Shown here: piece by piece, positions 1-5,938 of the stretch
Layout: every line of letters begins with the position of its first letter
How positions within the stretch are numbered: position 1 is the first letter of the stretch
Source: an uncultured bacterium
GTDB taxonomy: Bacteria > Cyanobacteriota > Vampirovibrionia > Gastranaerophilales > Gastranaerophilaceae
Length of the DNA: 5,965 nt
NCBI GenBank assembly: GCA_900554385.1
Contig: USHE01000108.1
Span: forward strand, 1 to 5,965
Direction of reading: 5' to 3'
Program-made: the position numbers and the translations under genes
The notes under the pieces: model-generated
Database searches by the model: none
The model's input: the letters and a program-made list of their open reading frames with translations, nothing else
What the model was told of the DNA's origin: nothing

Positions 1-19
1 GGGGGGCAATTTTAATCAT
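1..19 (-). CDS. 5' end of a CDS cut by the window edge, possibly ribulose-phosphate 3-epimerase
   Basis: An ATG at 19-17 (minus) opens a frame of six complete codons, M-I-K-I-A-P, before the window ends. A Shine-Dalgarno-like AAAGGAAA lies just upstream at about 27-34, roughly 8-10 nt from the ATG, which supports a real start. MIKIAP is the usual opening of ribulose-phosphate 3-epimerase (Rpe; typically MIKIAPSILSADF), the pentose-phosphate enzyme that interconverts ribulose-5-phosphate and xylulose-5-phosphate. Six residues are too few to assign a product, so that name is a guess from family knowledge. The gene lies downstream of the GH13 gene on the same strand, about 207 bp away, so it probably has its own promoter or relies on readthrough. 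The sequence between 20 and 226 holds no other gene that I can see. Confidence 0.45.
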
Positions 20-226
20 AAGTAAATTTCCTTTCTGTATCAATCTAGTAGAGTATTCCACACCTCATCTCAGGGGGCAGCAGAAAGCTTATATTTTTAA
101 CAAAATCTAAAAAAAATATTTTTTGCTAGTATGAAAAAAGATTTTATTAAATAGTTAAATTTGCTTTGGAATACAATCCCATGAAACAACTTCAGGGAAC
201 GGGTTTTCCGTATGTCATTGGAAAAT

Positions 227-2269
227 TTATTCTTGATTTTCTACTTTTAGCCAGGCGGTGTCGTATGGTCTTAGCAGTAATGTCATTTTTTTGTTTGTTG
301 TTGAGATTGATACATTTATTTTTCGTTTGTTTAAAAGGTCCGTAAGTTCAATATCTTTGTCACCTGTAAAAATTGTGTCCGTAGGTAGTTCTATTTCTGC
401 TTTTATTTTTTTGTTTGATAAGTTATTTACAATTATGACTTTTTCATCCTTATATGTTCTTTTGTATGCAAAAACTTCAGGGGATTTTGTTTTGATTTGA
501 GAGAATGTACCTCTTGAGATAACTGGGTTCTCTTTTCTTACTTTTATTAGCTGGCGTACTTTTTTATACACTTTACTGTCTTCTTGGGCGTTATAGAAGT
601 TCTTTGACCTTATTGCGCCTCTGTTTATATCACGGCTGTCAAAGTATGAGAGTAATTCCGTACCGTTTTTATTGGATTTGTTTTTTTCTCGCATTTCACG
701 GAGTCGTGCAAATCTTTTTGCATTATAAAAATTATTCTGGCTTGCTATTTCATCGCCGTAGTATATGATTGGAATTCCCGGCAAGGACATTAGAATTGAA
801 AATGCCATTGAAATTCTGTCAGGGTCATTATCTAAAAAGTTTGCCATTCGTCCGCTTACGCCAAATCCTTTCCTAAATTCAGCCCCTTTAGGTTCAAGGT
901 CTTCGTAAATTAGTTCTCGAGTTTTTTTATTAACCATTTCGAGTGTAAGTTCATCGTGTACTCGCAAAAATATTGCCCAAGATGCTGTATTAGGAATTTC
1001 CGGAGTTTGTTTATGCGCTTTCCAGAAGTATTTGTTGTCGGCTGTAATTAAAGATGCCCAGATTGCAGGCATATAAGGAAAATGATATGCAATTTGAACT
1101 TCATCCGTTCTTGTTAATTCTTTTTCTTCTTGACCGATGGTTTCTGTTATTGTTCTTTCTTTTCCAAAATATGGAAGAATTTTATTCGGAAGCTGGCAGG
1201 CTTCTGCTTGGATTACCGAGCGGGGCGCTATTGTCTGCAAAAACAGGCTGAGCAGTTTAATTGTTTCGTGTGTTCTTGGTAAGTTTTCTGCGTTTGTGCC
1301 GTTTTCTTTCATAAGATACGGGATTGCATCCATTCTAAAAATGTCTATCCCCATATTTGCCCAGAAACTTATTGTTTCTAAGTTATAATACAGAACTTCC
1401 GGATTTTCCCAGTTTATGTCAAGCTGGAACGGGTAAAACGTATGATATACATAGTAGTTGTTATTATTTATAGTGACTTCTCTGTAGTTATGTTCTGTTT
1501 GTTCGGGAAATATCAAACGCCTTTTTGATAAGCTTCCGTCAGCTTCTTTGTATTCAACTACCCAGCCGAGTTTTTCATCTTTATATTTGTTAAATTGCGG
1601 CATTTCGTCTTTTACTACAAAGTATTGAAGTTTATCGATATCTCCTTTTAATGCTTGCTTAAACCATTCATGCTGATCTGAAAAGTGATTTAGTACCAGG
1701 TCTGCTTTTATCTTAAAACCATGTTCTCTCGCCGCGGTGATGAACTGTTTGAATTCATTAAGCCCGCCTAAGTCAGAGCGAACATTTCTCGGATTTCTTA
1801 TATCAAATCCGGCATCTCCCATTGGTGAATCCATAAACGGCAGAATGTATATAGTTGTGACCCCTAAATCTTTTAGATAATTTAGCATGCCTATTGTATC
1901 TTTAAAAGTATTGGGTTTAATGCTTGAGTGAACTCCAAACTGGTCTGCATAGAACATATAGATAACTTCGTCTTTGTACCAGTCAGAGGGTCTTGTTAAA
2001 TCGTCTTTTATAAGAATTTCTGGACGCTGAGCTTTTGCTTTTTGCGTGAGAATATAAATGTGAGAGTAAATTTCATCAACTTTATCGGAACCATAAATTT
2101 TCTTTATACAGTCTTTCATTTCTTTCTCAACAGGTTCAGAAATTGCCAGCTGCGTTATTGAGATACTGCCTGTTTGATTTTCTTTTGTTTCTATAGCTGC
2201 ACTTGGCAGAATTAAATTGAATATCATTACTAATGATATAAAGAAGGCTGTATATTTATTTAAAGACAT
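227..2269 (-). CDS. Exported GH13 protein resembling trehalose synthase (maltose alpha-glucosyltransferase-like)
   Basis: Length is 680 aa. Residues 1-25 form a signal peptide: K5, a hydrophobic core at about 8-21, then LPSAA with likely cleavage after A25, so the protein is probably exported. Residues 26-95 are a charged, probably helical segment that I do not recognise. The GH13 (beta/alpha)8 barrel runs from about W97 (WYKDEVIY) to about 575, followed by a beta-rich C domain (about 590-676). Conserved regions: I, D190-N194-H195 (LVLNHFSDQH); II, R312-x-D314 (nucleophile; FRMDAIPYL); III, E356 (acid/base; QAEACQLP); IV, H438-D439 (FLRVHDELTLE); V, QLDIN at 282-286; VII, IIYYGDEI at 501-508. 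SDQHEWF, DAIPYL, GTNAENLP, HFPYMP and HDELTLEM are TreS hallmarks; TreS interconverts maltose and trehalose. Against plain TreS are the export signal, an insert at about 371-390, the absence of the RTPMQW-type motif after GDEI, and V437 where Asn is usual. The catalytic triad is intact, so activity is likely, but substrate is uncertain (other alpha-glucosidase or transferase activity possible). A good SD (AAGGGG, 2277-2282) lies 7 nt upstream of the ATG. Confidence 0.88.
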   Translation of the reverse strand: MSLNKYTAFFISLVMIFNLILPSAAIETKENQTGSISITQLAISEPVEKEMKDCIKKIYGSDKVDEIYSHIYILTQKAKAQRPEILIKDDLTRPSDWYKDEVIYMFYADQFGVHSSIKPNTFKDTIGMLNYLKDLGVTTIYILPFMDSPMGDAGFDIRNPRNVRSDLGGLNEFKQFITAAREHGFKIKADLVLNHFSDQHEWFKQALKGDIDKLQYFVVKDEMPQFNKYKDEKLGWVVEYKEADGSLSKRRLIFPEQTEHNYREVTINNNNYYVYHTFYPFQLDINWENPEVLYYNLETISFWANMGIDIFRMDAIPYLMKENGTNAENLPRTHETIKLLSLFLQTIAPRSVIQAEACQLPNKILPYFGKERTITETIGQEEKELTRTDEVQIAYHFPYMPAIWASLITADNKYFWKAHKQTPEIPNTASWAIFLRVHDELTLEMVNKKTRELIYEDLEPKGAEFRKGFGVSGRMANFLDNDPDRISMAFSILMSLPGIPIIYYGDEIASQNNFYNAKRFARLREMREKNKSNKNGTELLSYFDSRDINRGAIRSKNFYNAQEDSKVYKKVRQLIKVRKENPVISRGTFSQIKTKSPEVFAYKRTYKDEKVIIVNNLSNKKIKAEIELPTDTIFTGDKDIELTDLLNKRKINVSISTTNKKMTLLLRPYDTAWLKVENQE

Positions 2270-2276
2270 TTCAAAT

Positions 2277-2297
2277 CCCCTTTTAAGTACAATTATA
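2277..2297 (-). promoter_or_regulatory. Candidate -10 box and ribosome binding site of the GH13 gene
   Basis: On the minus strand, a perfect TATAAT lies at 2297-2292 and AAAAGGGG at 2284-2277, seven bases before the ATG at 2269. The predicted transcript would start near 2285 and have a leader of about 16 nt consisting almost only of the SD. I see no convincing -35 at the expected distance, so this promoter may be weak or need an activator. Confidence 0.45.
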
Positions 2298-2304
2298 ACT
2301 TAAA
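2282..2304. promoter_or_regulatory. Inverted repeat around the GH13 -10 box (possible operator)
   Basis: TTTAAGT (2282-2288) and ACTTAAA (2298-2304) are perfect 7-bp inverted arms separated by 9 bp, and the -10 TATAAT (2292-2297) lies between them. A second overlapping dyad, AACTT at 2297-2301 and AAGTT at 2309-2313, reuses the same core, giving three related half-sites. The position would suit a repressor that blocks RNA polymerase. The arms are AT-rich, so chance is a real alternative. Confidence 0.3.
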
Positions 2305-2337
2305 TAAAAAGTTCTAATGTATATTATTGTAAATATT

Positions 2338-2366
2338 TTGCAGTATTTTCAAAAAGAATATAGAAT
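2338..2366 (+). promoter_or_regulatory. Candidate promoter of the PL1 gene
   Basis: TTGCAG (2338-2343) and TAGAAT (2361-2366) are separated by exactly 17 bp. The -10 matches the sigma-70 consensus at 5 of 6 positions, the -35 at only 3 of 6. Transcription would start near 2373, giving a leader of about 17 nt. Two copies of TATTTT (2334-2339 and 2344-2349) lie 10 bp apart over the -35 region, one helical turn, and could be a binding site. Confidence 0.4.
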
Positions 2367-2380
2367 TACATTACACTTAT

Positions 2381-2388
2381 GGGGGAAG
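2381..2388 (+). promoter_or_regulatory. Ribosome binding site of the PL1 gene, unusually close to the start
   Basis: GGGGGAAG lies directly before the ATG at 2390. Only four bases (AAGT) separate the G-run from the start codon, shorter than the usual 5-9. The start is still well supported: the signal peptide begins right after it, and the upstream ATG at 2379 runs into a stop (TGA) after three further codons. Confidence 0.5.
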
Positions 2389-2389
2389 T

Positions 2390-3886
2390 ATGAAGTTTAA
2401 TATTTCAAAGAAAAATTTATTTTTGCTCGCTTTATTGGGTTTGAGTTTATTTTTAGTGGTCGTTTTTTTGCTTGTAATTACTATATTTGTTCCAAAAACA
2501 GTTTTTGCATTTCCTGGTGCTGAGGGTTTTGGTGCTTATGTTGAAGGCGGACGCGGCGGTGCTGTTTATCATGTTACTACTCTTGAAGATGGTTATAAGC
2601 CTGGAACTTTGCGCTATGCTGTTTCTCAAAAAGGACGAAGAACTGTTGTTTTTGACATATCAGGCGTAATTTCATTGAATTCACCGCTTGAAATTAAGGA
2701 TAATTACATTACTATTGCAGGGCAGACAGCTCCGGGAAAAGGAATTTGTATTAAGAATTATCCGTTGATAATAAATGCTGATAATGTTATTATCAGATAT
2801 TTGCGTTTTAGGCTTGGGGAAGCAAGCCAGAATTCTGCTTTGATAGCAAAAAACCGACAACGTATTATGATTGATCATTGTTCGATAAGCTGGTCAACAA
2901 TGCAAAATATTAATATTCAAGGTAATGCGCTTCTTACAATGCAGTGGTGTATAATAAGCGAGGCGTTGAACAGAACTGCTGAAGGTTATAACGGGGCAGG
3001 GGCTAAGCTTGGAGGTTTGTCATCTTCTTTTCACCATAATCTTTTTGTAAGTAATGCACGTCAAAACCCTTATTTCGAAAATTTATCATTAAAAAGTTCG
3101 TCTTTTATGCAAACTGTGGACTTCCGAAATAATGTTATTATTAATTGGGAAGATAATTCCTCTGAGGGGATGCTGAGAGGGCGTCTTAATCTTGTTAATA
3201 ATTATTATAAAAGTGGTCCTGCATCATTGCTTCCTACGCGCAGTCAGATTATAAAAGTTTATGAAGATAACCAGAAGGTTGCAGGAAAGCATGAGCCGAT
3301 TTTGTATTTGTATGGAAATTTTGTATATAATAATCCTTTGCATACAAATGACAATTGGATGGGGGTATATCCTAACCAGCAATACATTAAAGAGGGTAAA
3401 AATCCAAACCTTTCTTGGCGTCAATTTTTCCATGCGCCGGTTACTTTGCATTCGGCAAACAGAGCGTTTAAAAATGTTTTAAGATATGCAGGTGCGTCTA
3501 ATAAAAAAGATGATATAGATATTCGTTTAGTCTTAAATATAACGACTGATAAATATCCTCATGAAGGTTCTCGTGGAAGTCTGGGAGGTATTATAGATTC
3601 TCCTTCTGATGTAGGTGGGTATACAAAATACAATTCTGTCAGAGGAGATAAAGATACTGACGGTGACGGTATGCCGGATAGATGGGAACGCAGATATGGT
3701 TTAAATCCTAATAATGCTAATGACGGTGTCACATTTAATCTTGTTCATAAGGATTATACAAATTTGGAAGTTTATTTGAATAGTTTGGTTGAAGATATCA
3801 CAACAAATCAAAATAAGATGCCGATGCCGTCAAAGGATTTGTTCTGGTTATCAATGTTAAAATTGGTTAATTTCTTGAAGGATTAG
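2390..3886 (+). CDS. Exported PL1-family pectate-lyase-like beta-helix protein, possibly catalytically altered
   Basis: Length is 498 aa. Residues 1-40 are an export signal: K2, K7 and K8, a long hydrophobic core at about 10-34, then KTVFA with likely cleavage after A40. The mature N-terminus FPGAEGFG and the following GGRGG, GTLRYAV, VVFDISGVI, TIAGQTAPGKGI and VIIRYLRFR blocks are typical of bacterial PL1 pectate lyases (parallel beta-helix, Ca2+-dependent cleavage of polygalacturonate). The IDHCSISWS motif (161-169), MQWCIISEALN (184-194) and FHHNLF (214-219) also fit. Several active-site positions differ from the family: S149 and M171-Q172 replace acidic residues, and the R-x-P-R motif reads R224-Q-N-P-Y228. 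Activity is therefore doubtful. Residues 422-433 form a canonical EF-hand-like loop (D422, D424, D426, G427, E433), followed by GLNPN and YTNLEVYLNSLV, a C-terminal module common in these lyases. The last 18 residues are a hydrophobic amphipathic tail. The gene is divergent from the GH13 gene and is followed by a strong terminator. Family assignment is firm; function is not. Confidence 0.9.
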   Translation: MKFNISKKNLFLLALLGLSLFLVVVFLLVITIFVPKTVFAFPGAEGFGAYVEGGRGGAVYHVTTLEDGYKPGTLRYAVSQKGRRTVVFDISGVISLNSPLEIKDNYITIAGQTAPGKGICIKNYPLIINADNVIIRYLRFRLGEASQNSALIAKNRQRIMIDHCSISWSTMQNINIQGNALLTMQWCIISEALNRTAEGYNGAGAKLGGLSSSFHHNLFVSNARQNPYFENLSLKSSSFMQTVDFRNNVIINWEDNSSEGMLRGRLNLVNNYYKSGPASLLPTRSQIIKVYEDNQKVAGKHEPILYLYGNFVYNNPLHTNDNWMGVYPNQQYIKEGKNPNLSWRQFFHAPVTLHSANRAFKNVLRYAGASNKKDDIDIRLVLNITTDKYPHEGSRGSLGGIIDSPSDVGGYTKYNSVRGDKDTDGDGMPDRWERRYGLNPNNANDGVTFNLVHKDYTNLEVYLNSLVEDITTNQNKMPMPSKDLFWLSMLKLVNFLKD

Positions 3887-3909
3887 GCGTTAGTGCGTGA
3901 CTGTAGTAC

Positions 3910-3943
3910 AAAAAAGCCCTCTTTTTAAAAGAGGGCTTTTTTT
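3910..3943. terminator. Bidirectional intrinsic terminator between the PL1 gene and thyX
   Basis: GCCCTCTTTT (3916-3925) and AAAAGAGGGC (3927-3936) are perfect complementary arms; the innermost T/A pairs must open to form the loop. Six A (3910-3915) precede and seven T (3937-3943) follow, so the hairpin plus U-tract works in both directions. It lies 23 bp past the PL1 stop and 7 bp past the thyX stop, between convergent genes. Confidence 0.95.
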
Positions 3944-3950
3944 ATATTTT

Positions 3951-4643
3951 TTATGCTTTAACCGGCATTCTCCCACAAGACTTATCCTCATCGCAAAATC
4001 CGAGTCTTTCGCATTTTGGAACAAGGTATGGTTTTAGCCAAGGTTCTTCTTTTGTTAATTCGTCGCACATTTTTTTGACCAGCAAGCGAATTTCATATTG
4101 CGCTCTTGTGCAAAGTCTAAGATTTGCAAGGTGAATCATTTCTCGTAAATTTAAACTGGCAACCATTGAGCTTGCTGCGGCATTTGGCAGAACAAATCTT
4201 GCATCTTCTGCCGGAATTCCTGCGTCAACAAATTCTTGATATTGTTCTGAAATTTTTCCCATAAAAAAAACGAATTTTTCTTTAAGTTCTGGATTTTTCT
4301 CGATTGTTGGCGGGATTATAAAATCAAATTGTCCCTTTTCTTTTACGTAACGCTGTGATTTTTGTGAAAAAGACATGTGTCTGTGCCTTACCAATTGGTG
4401 GGTACACGCTCTTGACACATTTGATATTGCAAAACTTACCTGAATGTGTTCTATTGTTGAATAGTGTCCTGAGGAAATTACACGTTCGATAAGTTTTAAC
4501 ATTTTATCCTTGTCATCAGTGCTTTCATAAATATTGATAGGATAATCGGCACTGTAGCAGGTTCTGCAAGCTGTATATACAGTTTTCAGCATATTTTCCG
4601 GTTTTGAAATAAGATTTACAACCGGCTGATTATTTTCATTCAT
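3951..4643 (-). CDS. thyX: Flavin-dependent thymidylate synthase ThyX
   Basis: Length is 230 aa, normal for ThyX. The enzyme methylates dUMP to dTMP with methylene-tetrahydrofolate, FAD and NADPH in the cytoplasm, as a homotetramer. The signature RHR-x7-S is present at R86-H87-R88 to S96 (RHRHMSFSQKS). Other family blocks are SSGHYSTIEH (57-66), SRACTHQLVRHR (77-88), EDARFVLPNAA (146-156), NLREMIHLANLR (165-176) and AQYEIR (181-186). The C-terminus ends with three cysteines, C211, C217 and C223, spaced C-x5-C-x5-C before GR, a tail I associate with ThyX of Clostridia-like anaerobes; a metal site is possible but unproven. SD GGAGGA (4652-4647) lies only 3 nt from the ATG, which is short but strong. 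The gene follows the DUF3137-like gene by 25 bp on the same strand and is likely also transcribed from its own promoter. ThyX is expected where ThyA is missing; ThyA cannot be checked here. Confidence 0.97.
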   Translation of the reverse strand: MNENNQPVVNLISKPENMLKTVYTACRTCYSADYPINIYESTDDKDKMLKLIERVISSGHYSTIEHIQVSFAISNVSRACTHQLVRHRHMSFSQKSQRYVKEKGQFDFIIPPTIEKNPELKEKFVFFMGKISEQYQEFVDAGIPAEDARFVLPNAAASSMVASLNLREMIHLANLRLCTRAQYEIRLLVKKMCDELTKEEPWLKPYLVPKCERLGFCDEDKSCGRMPVKA

Positions 4644-4662
4644 ACATCCTCCAATTTTTTTT

Positions 4663-4671
4663 ATTATATCA
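4663..4671 (-). promoter_or_regulatory. Candidate extended -10 promoter for thyX overlapping the upstream stop codon
   Basis: On the minus strand the sequence reads TG-A-TATAAT from 4671 to 4663, a perfect extended -10. The TGA is also the stop codon of the upstream gene. Transcription would start near 4656 and give a leader of about 12 nt containing the GGAGGA SD. No good -35 is visible, which extended -10 promoters do not strictly need. AT-rich sequence makes chance matches possible. Confidence 0.4.
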
Positions 4672-5898
4672 TAGTTTTGTTTTTTTTGATAAAAAGTCTG
4701 TCATATTAATCACAGATAATAACCTGTTAATAAAAGGCTCATAAGTTTTGGAATTTTCCATATCTCTTGTCCAGTCAAAAATGTTTAATTTTTTAGAAGA
4801 TGTTTCCATAAAGAAGATTATGCTGTTATCTTTTATGGATATTCTTAAGTTTCTTGGTTTAAAATTTTGTCTGATATTTTCCATCAAAGAGAAGAATATT
4901 GGTGTCAACATTTTAGGTTCATTTGTTTTATTAATGAAAAGCCTGTATTCTTTTACCGGTGGTTTAACTTCTCTGATAAGTTTCCCTGTTGTTTTTGCAA
5001 GCTTATCACCATAAGGCAGCAGTACTGCATGACCATCATAAATTTTTTCAGGAGTTTCAATTTCTACTATTACTCCCTTGTACTGGTCTGCTGAGTTTAC
5101 AAATATCATAATTATATATGCAGTCAATAGGGTTATTGCAAATAAATATGCTACAATTGTCTGGAAGTGTGTGATATTTGAGGTCATACAGTTGGTAACT
5201 GTTAGGACTGTTAAACCTCCAAAAAGAAGTACCAAATAATAGTCGTTTGGTTTCATTCTGTAAAAAGAGTTTTCACGCATTGTAATGTTACAGCCGTTTC
5301 TTGACGTATGAAATTTTGTGCCTATATCATTAGTGTTTTTAAGCACAAACAATCCGCCGAGCGTTATTCTGGCATTAAACCTTGTCAGTTTGTCAAATGC
5401 CGGGAATATAGTTGTTGATTTCAGTTTTTCGATTAATTGATTTTGCTTTAGCTGTGAAATATAGTTACTCTTTTTTATTCTAAACAACGCAAGAACCTGT
5501 TCTTCAAGTTCAAGGCTTTCTTTTGTGCAGTGTTCTCCGTGTTCATAGAGTGCTTTATTGAAATTTTCATTCAATTTTAAAATATTTTTTGCCGCTTTTT
5601 CTTCTTCTTTAATTTTATCAGGACAGAAGTAGTAGTAGAGCGAAATTAACGGTAAAATCGACCCGCAGACTATAATGCTCAAAATTGCAATGTTTGTATC
5701 TTTAGGTGTTGCAGGATGTTCCAGAACAAAAAATATGTAAGCCATTGCGGCAGGTATAATTAACGATACAATTCCTTCTATTGCAAGAATAAATCTTTTT
5801 TTATTGAATTGTTTTACTTTTGGAGAAATTGTCGAAGTAAATTGATTTTTAAATTCACTTTTAATTTCTTCTGTTGTTTTTTCAGGAATATTTAGCAT
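4669..5898 (-). CDS. Four-helix membrane protein, probably DUF3137 family, function unknown
   Basis: Length is 409 aa. The N-terminal 35 residues are charged and soluble, ending in basic K27, K29, K33, K34 and R35, followed by TM1 (about 36-59) and TM2 (about 69-92), a positive-inside pattern with the N-terminus in the cytoplasm. Residues 94-218 are charged, with helical segments at about 94-160. TM3 (about 219-238) and TM4 (about 246-268) form a second hairpin. The C-terminal 140 residues look like the end of DUF3137 proteins: QYKGVIVEIE (272-281), HAVLLP (290-295), a beta strand at YRLFIN (318-323), MLTPIFFSLMENI (330-342), LRISIKDNSIIFF (351-363), LNIFDW (371-376), and a final helix. This match is from memory of the family pattern, not from a search. 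No enzymatic motif is visible. The start is forced by an in-frame TAA upstream, but no SD precedes it. The gene lies directly upstream of thyX, probably by chance of layout rather than shared function. Confidence 0.85.
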   Translation of the reverse strand: MLNIPEKTTEEIKSEFKNQFTSTISPKVKQFNKKRFILAIEGIVSLIIPAAMAYIFFVLEHPATPKDTNIAILSIIVCGSILPLISLYYYFCPDKIKEEEKAAKNILKLNENFNKALYEHGEHCTKESLELEEQVLALFRIKKSNYISQLKQNQLIEKLKSTTIFPAFDKLTRFNARITLGGLFVLKNTNDIGTKFHTSRNGCNITMRENSFYRMKPNDYYLVLLFGGLTVLTVTNCMTSNITHFQTIVAYLFAITLLTAYIIMIFVNSADQYKGVIVEIETPEKIYDGHAVLLPYGDKLAKTTGKLIREVKPPVKEYRLFINKTNEPKMLTPIFFSLMENIRQNFKPRNLRISIKDNSIIFFMETSSKKLNIFDWTRDMENSKTYEPFINRLLSVINMTDFLSKKTKL

Positions 5899-5904
5899 GA
5901 TAAA

Positions 5905-5938
5905 ATAATACCACTCTTTTTACAAAAAGTGTTATTAT
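5905..5938. promoter_or_regulatory. Imperfect 34-bp palindrome with extended -10 upstream of the membrane protein gene
   Basis: ATAATA (5905-5910), CAC and TTTTT on the left pair with AAAAA, GTG and TATTAT (5933-5938) on the right around 5922-5923, with one mismatch and a 2-nt bulge (TC, 5915-5916). On the minus strand, TGG-TATTAT (5913-5905) reads as an extended -10. The predicted transcript start is at or next to the A of the ATG (5898). The palindrome thus overlaps the promoter and could be an operator. Confidence 0.35.

Noticed and set aside
111..124. Perfect palindrome AAAAAATATTTTTT
   Set aside because: It is made only of A and T in a very AT-rich gap, which is expected by chance and has no GC stem for a terminator.
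178..197. Hairpin CCCTGAA/TTCATGGG (minus strand) past the GH13 stop as a terminator
   Set aside because: The stem has a bulge and only about seven pairs, and no T-run follows it on the minus strand. I cannot support an intrinsic terminator here.
258..500. Plus-strand open frame of 80 codons inside the GH13 gene
   Set aside because: It lies antisense to a gene with clear GH13 motifs, its translation is low-complexity Ser/Phe/Val, and it has no family resemblance. The same reasoning removes the plus-strand frames at 1054-1251 and 1137-1388.
2270..2389. Riboswitch or small RNA gene in the divergent region
   Set aside because: Both predicted leaders are under about 20 nt, too short for a riboswitch, and I see no stable GC-containing stem or terminator within the region.
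3261..3482. Plus-strand open frame inside the PL1 gene
   Set aside because: It is an out-of-frame shadow of the PL1 coding region, whose own frame carries the family motifs. The frames at 2487-2669, 2681-2878 (minus) and 3224-3451 (minus) are rejected likewise.
4748..5094. Two plus-strand frames opposite the membrane protein gene
   Set aside because: Both are complements of the membrane protein's coding sequence, with no RBS or recognisable domain.
227..5898. Recoded stop codons or an alternative genetic code
   Set aside because: The genes end in TAA, TAG, TAA and TGA, and every domain terminates where expected, so the standard code applies.
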